Assembly: GCA_947565425.1 (NCBI GenBank)
Contig: CANOFW010000001.1
Span: 186,001 to 250,000, forward strand
DNA: 64,000 nucleotides
Reading direction: 5' to 3'
Source: an uncultured Lachnospiraceae bacterium
GTDB lineage: Bacteria; Bacillota; Clostridia; Lachnospirales; Lachnospiraceae
Below are positions 8,625-18,786 of this stretch, piece after piece. Position numbers and translations under genes: made by a program. The notes under the pieces are model-generated. The model had not been told where the DNA came from and did not search any database. It saw nothing but the letters and a program-made list of their open reading frames with translations. Each line of letters begins with the position of its first letter. Position 1 is the stretch's first letter.

Positions 8625-11600
8625 TTACTTTTTGATTTTGATTTTTTTCACGCTACTCCAGCAAGAAACATGTTTGGTCTTACCAGTCATCTTATAACAG
8701 CGAACACGTACATAAATTGTCTTGCCTTTCTTTAAGCCAGAAATCGTCCTTGTTACTTTCTTGCTTCCGGCAACTTTCACCGTCCTTGCGCCTTTAAATT
8801 TCTTGCTGGTGGAATACTGGATATCATATCCGGCAGCCTTCTTATTCCTCGTCCATTTCACAGAAAGTTTCTTGCCCTTAACATTCTTGACACCAGTAAG
8901 CTTATTTGCTGTGAGACGTACAATCGTCTTAGTTGCAGAAACTTTACTCTTAACAGTTCCATTGTACGCATATACCTGGTACTGGTAAGTCGTACCATTT
9001 TTACTCTTTATGCTAGTGTCCGTCCAACTTGCCGTCGTACCTTTCTTAATCGTTGCAACCTTCTGGAACTTGCCTTTTCCTGTCTTACGATACACATAAT
9101 AACCGGATGCATTGGCTGTCTTCTTCCAGCTTACTTTTATACCTTTACTTTCATTGATGAGACTTGAAAGTACCGGTTTAGAAGGAATAATTGCCTTCAC
9201 AGATTTACACTGTGTGCAAACGTTATTCTTATATATATGAGCTTCCGTTTTACTGTATCCGCAGACATTACAGGTTCCAGTATGCTTTCCACTGCCGCTG
9301 TCTTTGTATTTCAAGATGTGCGCTTCTGTCTTAATATCGTCTCCATCTTTACATATCATAAGATGTGTGCCGTCGCCGTTATCCGCCGCATATGTATAAG
9401 CATGCTCATGAGCTGCCGTGTCAGCCTTGATAACTGCCAGCCAGCTAATCACCGGCGCCTGCGCGTTCTGTGCCGTCAACGTATATGTCACAAGCTGTTC
9501 ACTGTCCAACTTGAACGATGCCGCATGTACATAGTCACTTTTACCTCCCAGGTTAATAGTGCCTGCGTTTTGTGACTTACCTGCAAAACTGATGCTTGCC
9601 ACCATATTACGAGAATTGCCCCACCATTCCCGATGTCCAGAAATCAATTTATAATTTCCGGCAGGCAACGTAAAGGCATAAGATAATGATTCTCCGATCT
9701 CATTATTCTTGCCATATATTCCGGTAGCCGCCATATCCGTTGTGTCTGTATAGCCCTTCGTCTGGGCATCGCCATCCACCAAGCCCCAGCTATTGCTGTC
9801 TGTCTTCTTCTGGTCATACGTCTTATTAATAAGCTGCTCGCCAATTTTGGACTTAACCTCCTCATAAGGCTCCGTTGTGGCAACCTTAGAGGGGTCCCCC
9901 TCTACGCTGTCAATAAAATATAACAATCCAGAGGGAATTACCTTATTCACGGGCACAGCCACAGTCAGCGGCGCTCCCCATGGCGTTTTGCATCCCCATA
10001 CTGTTCCGTTGATGCTTGCTGCACGCAATTCTGTACCGTCAAACTGTGACGCACTTGTATTCCAAATAACATCCTTCTTAACAACAGCTCCGCTCATGGT
10101 CTCTACCTCTACCTGTGACGGCAGATTCTTGACAACCTCACCAACTTCATCCGTGAGTAAAACAGAGATTGCCGGAATCTCCGTCTTAACCGCAACCACA
10201 ACGCTGTCGTTAGCCTTCCGGCGTTCTCCCAGTGCATACAACGCATCCACCTGCAATTTACCGGACTTCACAACTACCTTTATCTCATGGCTCCCTTTAG
10301 AAAGTTCGGAAAGAACATATGTCTCACCGCGAACAGGCGATGCCAGTGTACTTACATTTTCAGCTACCAGTACATTATCCACATAAACATCCAGCTTCGC
10401 CGTCCCGTCATTCGTGCCAAGTATAGAAAAACCACTGCCTTTCACTGGAAAACAAAACGATGCGCCTGAGGTGTTCGTCACCGACATCGTGCGATACCAG
10501 TTGTCCGCGCTTCCACTGCCCGGATTTTTGATTTCCCAGGTTCCCTCATATGATACGCAGTCATCCTGCCCATCCACCATGGAAGTTGCATAGGGAATCC
10601 CGCCGTCAATTGTCTCTACCAAAAGATTATCAAAATACACCTGGTTCCAGGTGGAACTTAACTTCACACGGCCAGAAAGCATCGGCGTTGCATCTTTGTA
10701 AGCAGTAACGATCTTATTGTCAATTATCACGCGGATAGTGTCGCCAAAAGCGGCAATCTTGACATTATATTTTCCCTGTGCATGCGACTTAACAACGCCT
10801 TCTGCGACCACTTTGTCTATTCGATACAATTTCCAGGTCCCGCTCCCATTCAATTCCAGACTGTAACCACTATTATTCCAGTTCATGCCGGATTGAGAAC
10901 GAACGGTCAGACGCGTCCAAACACTGCTGGCTCCGTTCGGAATCTCTACATCAACGGACAACATATAATCCATCCAGCGGAAATCTCCTACAATCGTAGA
11001 CGGATCACCACCATTCCATTGCCCCACGCTGTTTTCTAATTCCTGTTTCAGCCTGCCATTCTCCACTACCCATGCGCCATGGGTATCTAACATGTAACGT
11101 GGTTCATTTCCGCGCTCCTTCAAGTAACCAGCAGATTCCTCTTTATATTCAAAATCATCTGCATACAGTACATTATCTGTGGTCACACCATTGTTACGCC
11201 CGGTCTTATCCGTGTCCAAAACGGCTCTGTCTTCATTATGAATATCATCTGCCGGTGCACGCTCCGGCTCTGCATCCAGCGTAGTCGCCGTGGAAACACT
11301 GTACGCAGGCACCGTCAAATACCAGCCGTCTGTGCCTTTTTCAATCGTTCCCATATCCTGCAAATATTTATCTGTCTCCGTAACCCACAGATTCAGCTCA
11401 TTTGCAGAAACATCCATATCCTGTTCCTCGATTAAGAAAGTTTTGGCATTGCGGGTGTTATTTACAATTACCACCGAAAAATCCTTCTTATCGGGAGATG
11501 CAAGCGTCATATAACCTGCGTCTCCATCAATTCCTGCCGTAGCATGTTCATTATCGGAGCCGGCAAATGCTGCTCCTGTAGCGCTGGTAATCACGCGCCA

Positions 11601-12824
11601 GATATCATTCGTCGCAGGTTCACTGTCCTCCCAGCCAGTCTTGGCAAACTTCGCAAAATGCTCCAACATATAGAGCGCCGGATCGTAATGGATATAACCG
11701 CTCCAGGGATCTCTTGCACTCAGAAGTTCCTTATGACCATACTGGATTCCTTCATAAAAGGAGCCGATTGCCGGCTGAAACATATAATGCGTCCGACGAG
11801 AAGCAGAAAATGCCGTAATAAAACTGTCCATCAAAGCAAGCGGACTCTGATAGCCGCCGATGGAATTGGCGCCATATTCAATCGTTTTATTCTCCTGTAA
11901 TTCCGAATAACCAAATGTTGCACAACCTTCACTGTACCATACTTCCTTATCGTCAACATCTGCCATTCTCACATAATCATCCGTAGCATTGGTGCGATAA
12001 TGGAAGCCAATAATATCTACCGCATGATACAATTCATCATCCGCCCGCATCGCTGGCACAATTTTAAGCCCCTTATTCTCATCAGAGGCGATAATGCGTA
12101 TATTCTTATATGCCGCCTGAGCTTTGGCGTCTATGTATGATGGAAAATCCGTTTCACCTTTGACCCTTTGGGAGAACCACTTGATAAAGGCGGTATCTGG
12201 ATTGCCCGTTTCATTCTTATCAGGGTTGATAAAATCCACCATGTAACCGTACTTCTCATAGGCGTCAAACACCGTTTCTTTGTACCATTTGTACGCCGCC
12301 TCATAACCTCCGCCAGTGCTCGACCATTCTTTGTTCGCCACCCATTTCGGCATCTCCCAGCGCAAAATGCTGACTTTCACCTGGGGATTAATCTTCTTGG
12401 CGTCCGCAGCCATCACAAAACCTGGTGAACGAGAAGCGTCTGCCTCCTCATTTTCATAGCGCATCGTACATGCCTCCGCACCAGTAGAATTGTTGCCGTC
12501 ATTACCCATCTCCATCTTGATATGCGTAAACAACGGGTATTTCCCACCGAACAGATATTGCATCATCTCCTGATACTTATCGGGGTTTTCATACTTGTAA
12601 TCCAAAAGCAAATTGCTGGTACTGTTGCCGTTGAGCATACCAAATCCTTTGTAAGTCAGCCCATTCACATTAGCTGCCGCCGCCTGTACATCTTCCCCTT
12701 TCACCGTAACCGTATAATCCACCGCAGGCTCTGCTGCGTAAACCGATTCACTCATCGTTGGAAAAGAAGCTGCCATGACTGCCGCCAATGCAACGCTCAA
12801 AATTCTCTTGCCTTTCATTCTCAT
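8625..12824 (-). CDS. Secreted multidomain GH59-type glycosidase (galactocerebrosidase-like)
   Basis: The product is ~1399 residues from ATG 12824, chosen because GGGAGGG lies just before it; the frame is open to 12893. Order: signal peptide (1-30); GH59-type TIM barrel and beta domain (~32-560) with the probable acid/base E205 in DKNET and nucleophile E299 in WYSEG, plus DPWSGYIHYDP; a lectin-like domain (~590-760) as in human GALC; further beta-sandwich modules (to ~1150); a Cys/His segment with repeated CxxC (~1150-1220); two fibronectin III domains; and a Lys-rich end. It cleaves terminal beta-galactosides if the family call holds; the true substrate is unknown. The adjacent GH5 gene suggests a plant-glycan role. 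The C-terminal modules resemble those of the amidase at 41.4 kb. Confidence 0.8.
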   Translation of the reverse strand: MRMKGKRILSVALAAVMAASFPTMSESVYAAEPAVDYTVTVKGEDVQAAAANVNGLTYKGFGMLNGNSTSNLLLDYKYENPDKYQEMMQYLFGGKYPLFTHIKMEMGNDGNNSTGAEACTMRYENEEADASRSPGFVMAADAKKINPQVKVSILRWEMPKWVANKEWSSTGGGYEAAYKWYKETVFDAYEKYGYMVDFINPDKNETGNPDTAFIKWFSQRVKGETDFPSYIDAKAQAAYKNIRIIASDENKGLKIVPAMRADDELYHAVDIIGFHYRTNATDDYVRMADVDDKEVWYSEGCATFGYSELQENKTIEYGANSIGGYQSPLALMDSFITAFSASRRTHYMFQPAIGSFYEGIQYGHKELLSARDPWSGYIHYDPALYMLEHFAKFAKTGWEDSEPATNDIWRVITSATGAAFAGSDNEHATAGIDGDAGYMTLASPDKKDFSVVIVNNTRNAKTFLIEEQDMDVSANELNLWVTETDKYLQDMGTIEKGTDGWYLTVPAYSVSTATTLDAEPERAPADDIHNEDRAVLDTDKTGRNNGVTTDNVLYADDFEYKEESAGYLKERGNEPRYMLDTHGAWVVENGRLKQELENSVGQWNGGDPSTIVGDFRWMDYMLSVDVEIPNGASSVWTRLTVRSQSGMNWNNSGYSLELNGSGTWKLYRIDKVVAEGVVKSHAQGKYNVKIAAFGDTIRVIIDNKIVTAYKDATPMLSGRVKLSSTWNQVYFDNLLVETIDGGIPYATSMVDGQDDCVSYEGTWEIKNPGSGSADNWYRTMSVTNTSGASFCFPVKGSGFSILGTNDGTAKLDVYVDNVLVAENVSTLASPVRGETYVLSELSKGSHEIKVVVKSGKLQVDALYALGERRKANDSVVVAVKTEIPAISVLLTDEVGEVVKNLPSQVEVETMSGAVVKKDVIWNTSASQFDGTELRAASINGTVWGCKTPWGAPLTVAVPVNKVIPSGLLYFIDSVEGDPSKVATTEPYEEVKSKIGEQLINKTYDQKKTDSNSWGLVDGDAQTKGYTDTTDMAATGIYGKNNEIGESLSYAFTLPAGNYKLISGHREWWGNSRNMVASISFAGKSQNAGTINLGGKSDYVHAASFKLDSEQLVTYTLTAQNAQAPVISWLAVIKADTAAHEHAYTYAADNGDGTHLMICKDGDDIKTEAHILKYKDSGSGKHTGTCNVCGYSKTEAHIYKNNVCTQCKSVKAIIPSKPVLSSLINESKGIKVSWKKTANASGYYVYRKTGKGKFQKVATIKKGTTASWTDTSIKSKNGTTYQYQVYAYNGTVKSKVSATKTIVRLTANKLTGVKNVKGKKLSVKWTRNKKAAGYDIQYSTSKKFKGARTVKVAGSKKVTRTISGLKKGKTIYVRVRCYKMTGKTKHVSCWSSVKKIKIKK

Positions 12825-12904
12825 AAACATCCCTCCCATGTTTGATATTTTTATAACACTGCATATAACGCATTCTTTTTGTGGAACTTCCACATATTGA
12901 TATA

Positions 12905-12934
12905 ATTATAAACTGTATAACATGGTAAAATCAA
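12905..12934 (-). promoter_or_regulatory. Promoter of the GH59-GH5 unit
   Basis: TTGATT (12934-12929) and TATAAT (12910-12905) with an 18-bp spacer, on the minus strand. The leader to ATG 12824 is about 75 bases. Confidence 0.55.
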
Positions 12935-13050
12935 CAGAAATTTTCTCAATAGGCTGTTTTTTCTATAGTAATGGTTACTGTTTACTCATAATCTGAATCT
13001 TCATGCAATTATCAAAGCTGCTGCACTAACGTAGATTACAAGGCATAGAT
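12935..13050. other. Intergenic DNA without a gene
   Basis: Together with the element beside it this forms a 445-bp gap between yebC and the GH59 gene. No ORF with a ribosome site and no further hairpin was seen here. Confidence 0.5.
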
Positions 13051-13180
13051 TCGTTCAAAAGGTTTGCATTGCTTCGCTATGTAAACAACATGCACAAAAA
13101 ATATCTTGGGAAGCTAGCTTCCCAGAATGATTTTTGCGCATTCTGTCTTTGCCGCGCAAGCGGCAAGACCTTTTGAACGA
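13051..13180. repeat. 130-bp element with 13-bp terminal inverted repeats
   Basis: The ends are TCGTTCAAAAGGT (13051-13063) and its exact complement ACCTTTTGAACGA (13168-13180). Inside lie further palindromes: TGGGAAGCTAGCTTCCCA (13107-13124), flanked by CAAAAA/TTTTTG arms, and TTGCCGCGCAAGCGGCAA. There is no coding potential. It resembles a MITE or other non-autonomous intergenic repeat. Confidence 0.75.
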
Positions 13181-13194
13181 GTAAAAACTCTCAA

Positions 13195-13228
13195 GCAAAA
13201 AGCGACATCCACTATCGGAATGCCGCTT
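13195..13228 (-). terminator. Terminator after yebC
   Basis: On the minus strand AGCGGCAT pairs imperfectly with ATGTCGCT and is followed by TTTTTGC. It lies 42 bases past the yebC stop and probably ends the nnr-alr-mazF-CorC-yebC unit. Confidence 0.65.
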
Positions 13229-13269
13229 CATCAGCTCAATTCTGTGATTCTACCTGATTATGGAATGCT

Positions 13270-13998
13270 CTACTCATCCCAATTGTGATACACCGCCTGC
13301 ACGTCGTCATCTTCTTCGAGAAGGTCGAGGGTTTTTTGCAAATTCTTGATAGCAGTCTCGTCGGTAAGTTCCACCCAAGTCTGCGGAATCATCGTCACTT
13401 CTGCGGAAGCCATAGCAATGCCTGCCTCCTCTAACGCCTCGCGAACTTTACCGAAATCATCGGGATCTGTGATAACTTCGTAGCTGTCTTCCTCCTCCGA
13501 GAAATCCTCCGCTCCCGCGTCCAAAGCGGTCATCATCAAATCATCCGCGTCCATCTCACACTCTTCTTTGTCAATAATAATCTGCCCTTTTTTGTCAAAC
13601 ATATAGGACACACAACCCGGCGTACCCACATTTCCATATCCTTTGGTAAATGCGCTGCGCACATTGGCAGCCGTACGATTCTTATTATCGGTCAGCGCAT
13701 CTACAATGATTGCCGTTCCATTCGGACCATAACCTTCATAAGATACAAATTCATAATTAACTGCATTCGCATCCCCAGCCGCTTTCTTAATACCGCGATC
13801 AATTGTATCATTGGGCATGTTGTTGGCCTTTGCCTTGGCTATCACGTCGCGCAGCCTGCTGTTATTCGCCGGGTCCGGTCCGCCCTCCTTGACTGCAACC
13901 GCAATCTCCCTACCGATAATCGTAAATATTTTGCCTTTTGCCGCATCATTTTTCTCTTTTTTATGTTTAATATTCGCAAATTTAGAATGTCCTGACAT
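13270..13998 (-). CDS. yebC: YebC/PmpR family regulator
   Basis: The 242-residue product has the YebC/TACO1 signature [14 protein letters not shown] at the start, then [14 protein letters not shown] and [13 protein letters not shown]. Members bind DNA or nascent-chain ribosomes; in bacteria they act as transcription regulators or help translation of proline-rich stretches. The length is normal. GGAG lies before ATG 13998. It is the last gene of a five-gene minus-strand run, 55 bp after the CorC-like gene, and is followed by a terminator. The C-terminus is very acidic (EEDDD), as is usual in the family. Confidence 0.93.
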   Translation of the reverse strand: MSGHSKFANIKHKKEKNDAAKGKIFTIIGREIAVAVKEGGPDPANNSRLRDVIAKAKANNMPNDTIDRGIKKAAGDANAVNYEFVSYEGYGPNGTAIIVDALTDNKNRTAANVRSAFTKGYGNVGTPGCVSYMFDKKGQIIIDKEECEMDADDLMMTALDAGAEDFSEEEDSYEVITDPDDFGKVREALEEAGIAMASAEVTMIPQTWVELTDETAIKNLQKTLDLLEEDDDVQAVYHNWDE

Positions 13999-14053
13999 GT
14001 TTTCTCCTCTTTTCTCCTTCTGTTTCTGTAAATCTCATCTGGCATATTGCCTG

Positions 14054-15400
14054 TTAATGCTCACTGTTGCTTTCTTCTTCCCCTTCTGGAAGCCTCATAA
14101 CTTTGACGGTGTGAATCATCTTATCCCTTACAGATAATACCTGGAACTCCCAGCCTTGGTGCTCTAAACGGAAACGCTCGTGATCCGCTGGAATTTTGCC
14201 GATTAAGGAAATCAGAAATCCATTCAGCGTCTCAAATTCCTGTTCCCCCATAGAAATCTGTAATACTTCACACACTTCGTCAAAAGACGCCATCCCATTC
14301 ATAATATAACTTCCGTCTTCCTGATGAACAATGGCAGTCTCTTCTTCATCGTATTCGTCAAAAATATTTCCCACAATTTCTTCCAAAATATCTTCCATCG
14401 CCACGATTCCTGCCGTCTGCCCATATTCGTCCACAACGACCACCATATGATTCTTCTGGGACTGCATCATCTTAAACAAATCATTGATGTTGCGCGTCTC
14501 AGGAATGAACACAGCCTCCCGCACCAAGCCCGGAATGTCCTGTACCCGCCAGTCCAGATATTGCCCCTTCCTGCTCTCAATCATCACGTCCTTCATATGT
14601 ATAATGCCAATGATGTTATCAATATCATCCCGGTAGACCGGAAATCTTGAATTATTGCCATTTAATACAAATTCCAGCACCTGGCAAAGCTGCATCTGCC
14701 CATCCACCGCGGCAACATTTTTGCGATGCGTCATAATATCCTTGGCTTCTTTGTCATCAAACTCAAATATATTATGAATCATCTCCGCTTCGCTTTCCTG
14801 CAAAACGCCCTTTTCATGGCCCTCGTTGACCATGGAAATAATCTCTTCCTCCGTCACGTCATCGAAACTGGCATTTGGATCTACTCCCACAACGCGCACA
14901 GCAAGATTGGATGCAGCTTCCGCCAAAACCGCATACGGTTTCACAACACAGACAATTACCCGTACAATACCCGCCACTGCAAACAGCCATTTTTCTGACT
15001 TTCTTGCTGCAATTTTCTGCGGTGCGATAATTCCCAGCACTGCAAACAGAAAAATTCCCAATACTGCGGCGACTGCATAACACAAGATCTGAAAAGGTAC
15101 CGCCGCTCCCTCCTTTAGAAAATACAAAATCAAGGCTTTTCCTACCAAACGAATTAAGTAAATCCCAAAGATACTGCTGACAAATGCCGTCGTAATCTGG
15201 ATTGCATGCCGCACTTTATAGGGCGCATTCTTGACCGCAAGCAGCCAGGACGCATGCCTGTTCCCACCTTCCGCCTTCTTCTGTATCTGGCTCTCGCCGG
15301 TTTCCTCCAATGCCGTTAGAAACCCATACAACAGCCCGTTCACAACCGTCAACACTAAAAATACCACTAACCCTATGGCAGGGCTCGCGCCATCATCCAT
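14054..15400 (-). CDS. CNNM/CorC-type membrane protein (DUF21 + CBS + CorC_HlyC)
   Basis: The 448-residue product has four N-terminal hydrophobic segments (residues ~8-27, 65-90, 98-130, 140-165), then a CBS pair containing DIMTHRKNVAAVDG and MVVVVDEYGQTAGIVAMEDILEEIVG, and a C-terminal CorC_HlyC domain. This is the 'hemolysin-related' CNNM/CorC/YhdP family, now tied mainly to Mg2+ efflux; the haemolysin name is historical. The first membrane part is less conserved than in typical DUF21 proteins (QKIAARKSEK replaces the usual PK-A-R-P-E block). AAGGAG lies 8 bases before ATG 15400. Confidence 0.85.
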   Translation of the reverse strand: MDDGASPAIGLVVFLVLTVVNGLLYGFLTALEETGESQIQKKAEGGNRHASWLLAVKNAPYKVRHAIQITTAFVSSIFGIYLIRLVGKALILYFLKEGAAVPFQILCYAVAAVLGIFLFAVLGIIAPQKIAARKSEKWLFAVAGIVRVIVCVVKPYAVLAEAASNLAVRVVGVDPNASFDDVTEEEIISMVNEGHEKGVLQESEAEMIHNIFEFDDKEAKDIMTHRKNVAAVDGQMQLCQVLEFVLNGNNSRFPVYRDDIDNIIGIIHMKDVMIESRKGQYLDWRVQDIPGLVREAVFIPETRNINDLFKMMQSQKNHMVVVVDEYGQTAGIVAMEDILEEIVGNIFDEYDEEETAIVHQEDGSYIMNGMASFDEVCEVLQISMGEQEFETLNGFLISLIGKIPADHERFRLEHQGWEFQVLSVRDKMIHTVKVMRLPEGEEESNSEH

Positions 15401-15486
15401 TCTCCTTACTCCTTTTCCCTTTGTACTCCGCTGCTGTTTCCAGCAAACACTTGAAATATACCATTTTGCCGTATATTAGTCAAGAT

Positions 15487-15834
15487 TTATGTATACAATT
15501 CCAGACTGATTTCAAGTGCCCTGTCAACTTTTTTCAAAATATCACTGTCTAAACGGCAGATTTTATCCTTCAACCTTTGCTTGTCGATTGTCCGAAGCTG
15601 TTCTAAAAGAACAACGGAATCTTTGACCAATTCATATTTCCCTGCCTCCAACTCCACATGAGTGGGAAGCTTCGCCTTATTCATCTTCGATGTGATGGCA
15701 GCGCAAATTACTGTAGGGCTGTGCCGGTTGCCTACGTCGTTTTGTATAATTAATACCGGACGCACACCGCCCTGTTCTGAACCTACCACCGGACGAAGAT
15801 CTGCATAATAAATATCTCCTCTATGAATAACCAC
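15487..15834 (-). CDS. mazF: MazF/EndoA-type mRNA endoribonuclease
   Basis: The product is ~115 residues. [19 protein letters not shown] and [12 protein letters not shown] are the EndoA/MazF core, and [12 protein letters not shown] continues the SH3-like fold. Such toxins cut mRNA at short sequences (UACAU in B. subtilis EndoA). An upstream in-frame GTG (15843) lies one base from GGAG, so GTG 15834 (10 bases from it) is preferred and gives the family-like start. It sits directly behind alr, as in Bacillus, but the antitoxin gene usually found between alr and endoA is missing: only 60-70 bases separate them. Confidence 0.88.
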   Translation of the reverse strand: MVIHRGDIYYADLRPVVGSEQGGVRPVLIIQNDVGNRHSPTVICAAITSKMNKAKLPTHVELEAGKYELVKDSVVLLEQLRTIDKQRLKDKICRLDSDILKKVDRALEISLELYT

Positions 15835-15902
15835 TTTTCTCACACTCCAAAACTTTATAGGTTGTTTCCTATTATTCCCAATTTTTTCGTGTGTATTCAG
15901 AT

Positions 15903-17072
15903 TTACTCTCCAAAGTAGTCCTTCGTCTCTGTAACCCTGCCTCCTTTTACATAGACGCGCGGAATACGTTTGCCTAAATCACAGGCAAATTCATAATTAA
16001 ATCTGCCGGAAAGTTCCCCAATTTCTTCCATGGAGATACATTCTTGCCCATCCCTGCCGACTAAAACCACGGTATCGCCTTCCTCCGCCTCCGGGATATG
16101 GCTTACATCCACCAGAAATTGATCCATACAAATTCTTCCACAAATCGGAGCTTGTTTTCCATGAATCAAAACATAGCCTTTGTTCGAGAGGCTCCGCGGA
16201 TAGCCGTCTCCATAGCCCACGGGAATCGTGGCAATCCGCTCCTTCCCTTTCGTCTTATAAGTCGCCCCATAACTGATCGTCCTCCCCGCTTCCAACTCCT
16301 TTACAAAAATAATCCGACTCTTTAAGGATAATACCGGATGCAAATCAAGTTTGCTTTTTTCAACCTCATCCGAAGGCCACATGCCATACAGACTGATTCC
16401 GGCACGCACCACGCTCTTATTCGCGGCAGGCATGTCGATAATCGCTGCACTGTTAGAACAATGCACAATCACAGGCTCAACCCCCCGCTTCCTGAGCATT
16501 TCCTGCATTTGCGTAAATTTATGTAACTGATCGTTTGCCATGGTTTTATCTCTGGCGTCTGCCTTGGCAAAATGCGTAAACAGTCCCTCTACTACGATAT
16601 GCGGCATAGCATAAATTTGTGCAATTTCATCCGCCGCTGCCTCCGTCACCTGGAATCCCAGGCGGCTGAGCCCTGTATCAATCTTCACATGGACGATGAT
16701 TTTACTGCCCGTTTTCCCAGCAAATTGTTCCAGCTCCTGTGCTTGATGCAGGGAAAAGACGGTAACTCTAATTTCACGTTCTGCCAGTATGCCATAGCTC
16801 TCCGGGAAACTTGCACCCAGTACTAAAATAGGCTTTTGCAAACCGTTTTTGCGCAATATTTGCGCCTCCTCCACCGTTGCCGTCGCATATCCCCAAGTGA
16901 CCTCCAATTTCTCCAGTTCATGTCCGATCGGCACCGCACCGTGTCCATAACCATCCGTCTTGATAACGCCCATAATCTTTGTATCGCTGTCGATTTGCTT
17001 TTTCATTTGCTCCATATTGTGAAGGATTGCATCCAAATCTATCTGGGCATAAACCCTGCTGTATGCTTTCAT
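15903..17072 (-). CDS. alr: Alanine racemase
   Basis: The 389-residue PLP enzyme supplies D-alanine for peptidoglycan. The PLP lysine is in [10 protein letters not shown] (about residue 38) and the catalytic tyrosine is in [24 protein letters not shown] and VGYGDGYPR are further family blocks. The length is normal. It lies 51 bp behind nnr and in front of mazF, the order known from Bacillus and Clostridia. The ribosome site is modest (AAAGGGAT about 6 bases before ATG 17072). Confidence 0.95.
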   Translation of the reverse strand: MKAYSRVYAQIDLDAILHNMEQMKKQIDSDTKIMGVIKTDGYGHGAVPIGHELEKLEVTWGYATATVEEAQILRKNGLQKPILVLGASFPESYGILAEREIRVTVFSLHQAQELEQFAGKTGSKIIVHVKIDTGLSRLGFQVTEAAADEIAQIYAMPHIVVEGLFTHFAKADARDKTMANDQLHKFTQMQEMLRKRGVEPVIVHCSNSAAIIDMPAANKSVVRAGISLYGMWPSDEVEKSKLDLHPVLSLKSRIIFVKELEAGRTISYGATYKTKGKERIATIPVGYGDGYPRSLSNKGYVLIHGKQAPICGRICMDQFLVDVSHIPEAEEGDTVVLVGRDGQECISMEEIGELSGRFNYEFACDLGKRIPRVYVKGGRVTETKDYFGE

Positions 17073-17123
17073 GACTGAAATCCCTTTCCTATCCCCAAAA
17101 CTCTAAATTATTCCATGCCCCGT

Positions 17124-18671
17124 TCAGCATATAGGCACTATATCCTGCGCTTTTTCCCTCAAAACACATACAATTCCCTCCAGGATATCCCTTGCCATCA
17201 GCCCATACGTTCCTCTGTATTCTGTCTGCGCTTCCCCTGCAAGTCCATGTAAATATACACCCATAGAAGCCGCATATTGCGGTTCCATACCTTGTGCAAT
17301 CAACCCGGCGATAATTCCGGTAAGCACGTCCCCGGACCCCGCCGTCGCCATGCCATTATTGCCGCTGGCGTTTACCCAGGCAATACCACTCGGCAAAGCT
17401 GTAACTGTCCGCGCATCCTTCAATACACAGATAACTTGATAATCTTGCGCAAACTCTTTTGCCGTTTGCAGCAGTCTGCTTTGGATATCAGTTACATCCT
17501 TGCCAATAAGCCTTGACATCTCCCCTAAATGCGGGGTCACAATTACCGTTCCTTTTGTCTCCTTTAGCCATTCTGGATGTTCCGCCACAATATTGAGCCC
17601 ATCTGCATCCAAAATAAGCGGAACTTCTACACAGTCAATAATTTTTCGGACGATCGCTTGTGCCTGCTCCCCTGTGCCAAGTCCGGGACCCGCCACAACA
17701 ACAGAAGCCCACGCTAAAGATTCTTGCAAATTTGTCGGCGCTTCTGCATCCGAAGACTGCGCAGACTCTGGCGTCTCTTGATAAGTCGCCAAAATTGCCT
17801 CCGGCAAAAGATGCTGCAAAATCACGCGATTTTCCTCCGGCGCCAACACTTTTACCAACCCTGCCCCGGTCAGATAAGACGCTTTTGCACTCAAAAATGC
17901 TGCTCCCGCCATATTTTTTTGTCCCGCAATCGTCAGCACTCTGCCATAACTTCCCTTATTGGAACGCGTCTTGCGTGAAGGAATTTCGCACAAATCCCCT
18001 TCATCCAAACAAAACGTATTCGGCTTTTCCTCAAGAAAGCTGCACCGATCTATGCCAATCTCCTTAACGATAATCTCTCCGACATATTGCGCTCCGGGAA
18101 ATAGCAACAGCCCTAACTTGGCAAATGCAAACGTCACCGTTATATCGGCATAGAAACCTGCCCCCATCACTGCTCCGCTGTCTCCATGAATACCCGAAGG
18201 AATATCAACCGCAACCTTCTTTCCACGCATTTCATTCATCTCTAGCACATATTCCAGGTAAAGCCCCGTAAGCTCCCTTGTCAGGCCAATGCCAAACAGC
18301 GCATCCACAACCATATCGAACTCTCTGTTCGGTATTCTGCTCTCTATGGGAATCCGATACTTCTGCAAAATGCCCATTTGCACTCTTGTCTCCTCGGAAA
18401 TTTTGTTCTCTCCTAGCGGCATGACAACCGTAACGGCATACCCTTTCTGCCAGAGCAGTCTGGCAATTGCCAGTCCATCTCCGCCATTATTTCCATAACC
18501 GCAAACCAACAATATTCCATTTGCCGCAGACGACGCTGGCAGGCATTTTTCAATCTCCTCCACAACACCCATAGCTGCACGCTCCATCAATACCAAAGAC
18601 GACATACCAAAATGCTCTATGGTATTGCCATCACATTGTTTCATCTGTCTGCTATCAACTAATATTCTCAT
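17124..18671 (-). CDS. nnr: Bifunctional NAD(P)H-hydrate epimerase / dehydratase
   Basis: The 515-residue fusion repairs hydrated NAD(P)H. Residues ~1-215 form the YjeF-N epimerase domain, with CGYGNNGGDGLAIARLL and DALFGIGL. Residues ~225-510 form the ribokinase-like dehydratase, with AGPGLGTGEQ, DADGLN, TPHLGEMSRL and TAGSGDVLTGIIAGL. GGAGG lies 7 bases before ATG 18671. It is the first gene of the alr-mazF unit. A short insertion around residues 290-310 (PESAQSSDAEAP) is unusual but in frame. Confidence 0.95.
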   Translation of the reverse strand: MRILVDSRQMKQCDGNTIEHFGMSSLVLMERAAMGVVEEIEKCLPASSAANGILLVCGYGNNGGDGLAIARLLWQKGYAVTVVMPLGENKISEETRVQMGILQKYRIPIESRIPNREFDMVVDALFGIGLTRELTGLYLEYVLEMNEMRGKKVAVDIPSGIHGDSGAVMGAGFYADITVTFAFAKLGLLLFPGAQYVGEIIVKEIGIDRCSFLEEKPNTFCLDEGDLCEIPSRKTRSNKGSYGRVLTIAGQKNMAGAAFLSAKASYLTGAGLVKVLAPEENRVILQHLLPEAILATYQETPESAQSSDAEAPTNLQESLAWASVVVAGPGLGTGEQAQAIVRKIIDCVEVPLILDADGLNIVAEHPEWLKETKGTVIVTPHLGEMSRLIGKDVTDIQSRLLQTAKEFAQDYQVICVLKDARTVTALPSGIAWVNASGNNGMATAGSGDVLTGIIAGLIAQGMEPQYAASMGVYLHGLAGEAQTEYRGTYGLMARDILEGIVCVLREKAQDIVPIC

Positions 18672-18695
18672 TTTCTCGCCTCCTCAAAATATAAT

Positions 18696-18724
18696 ACAAT
18701 AAGGAATTTCTTATGATACAACAA
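18696..18724 (-). promoter_or_regulatory. Likely promoter of the nnr unit
   Basis: TTGTTG (18724-18719), 17-bp spacer, TATTGT (18701-18696) on the minus strand, about 25 bases before the nnr start. Confidence 0.4.
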
Positions 18725-18728
18725 AGTT

Positions 18729-18786
18729 TATGGGAAAGGCGCTTTCACACGTTAGTGTGACAATGTTTTTCCTCTAAGACAAAAAA
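18729..18786. repeat. Palindromic dispersed repeat, family 1, diverged copy
   Basis: The core GCTTTCACACGTTAGTGTGACAA and the right arm TTTTTCCTCTAAGACAAAAAA match the family. The left arm is cut to TGGGAAAG. Next to it, CGCCATTTTTCAAAATGGCG (about 18798-18817) makes a second hairpin. The copy fills the gap between the nnr promoter and the coiled-coil gene. Confidence 0.6.
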
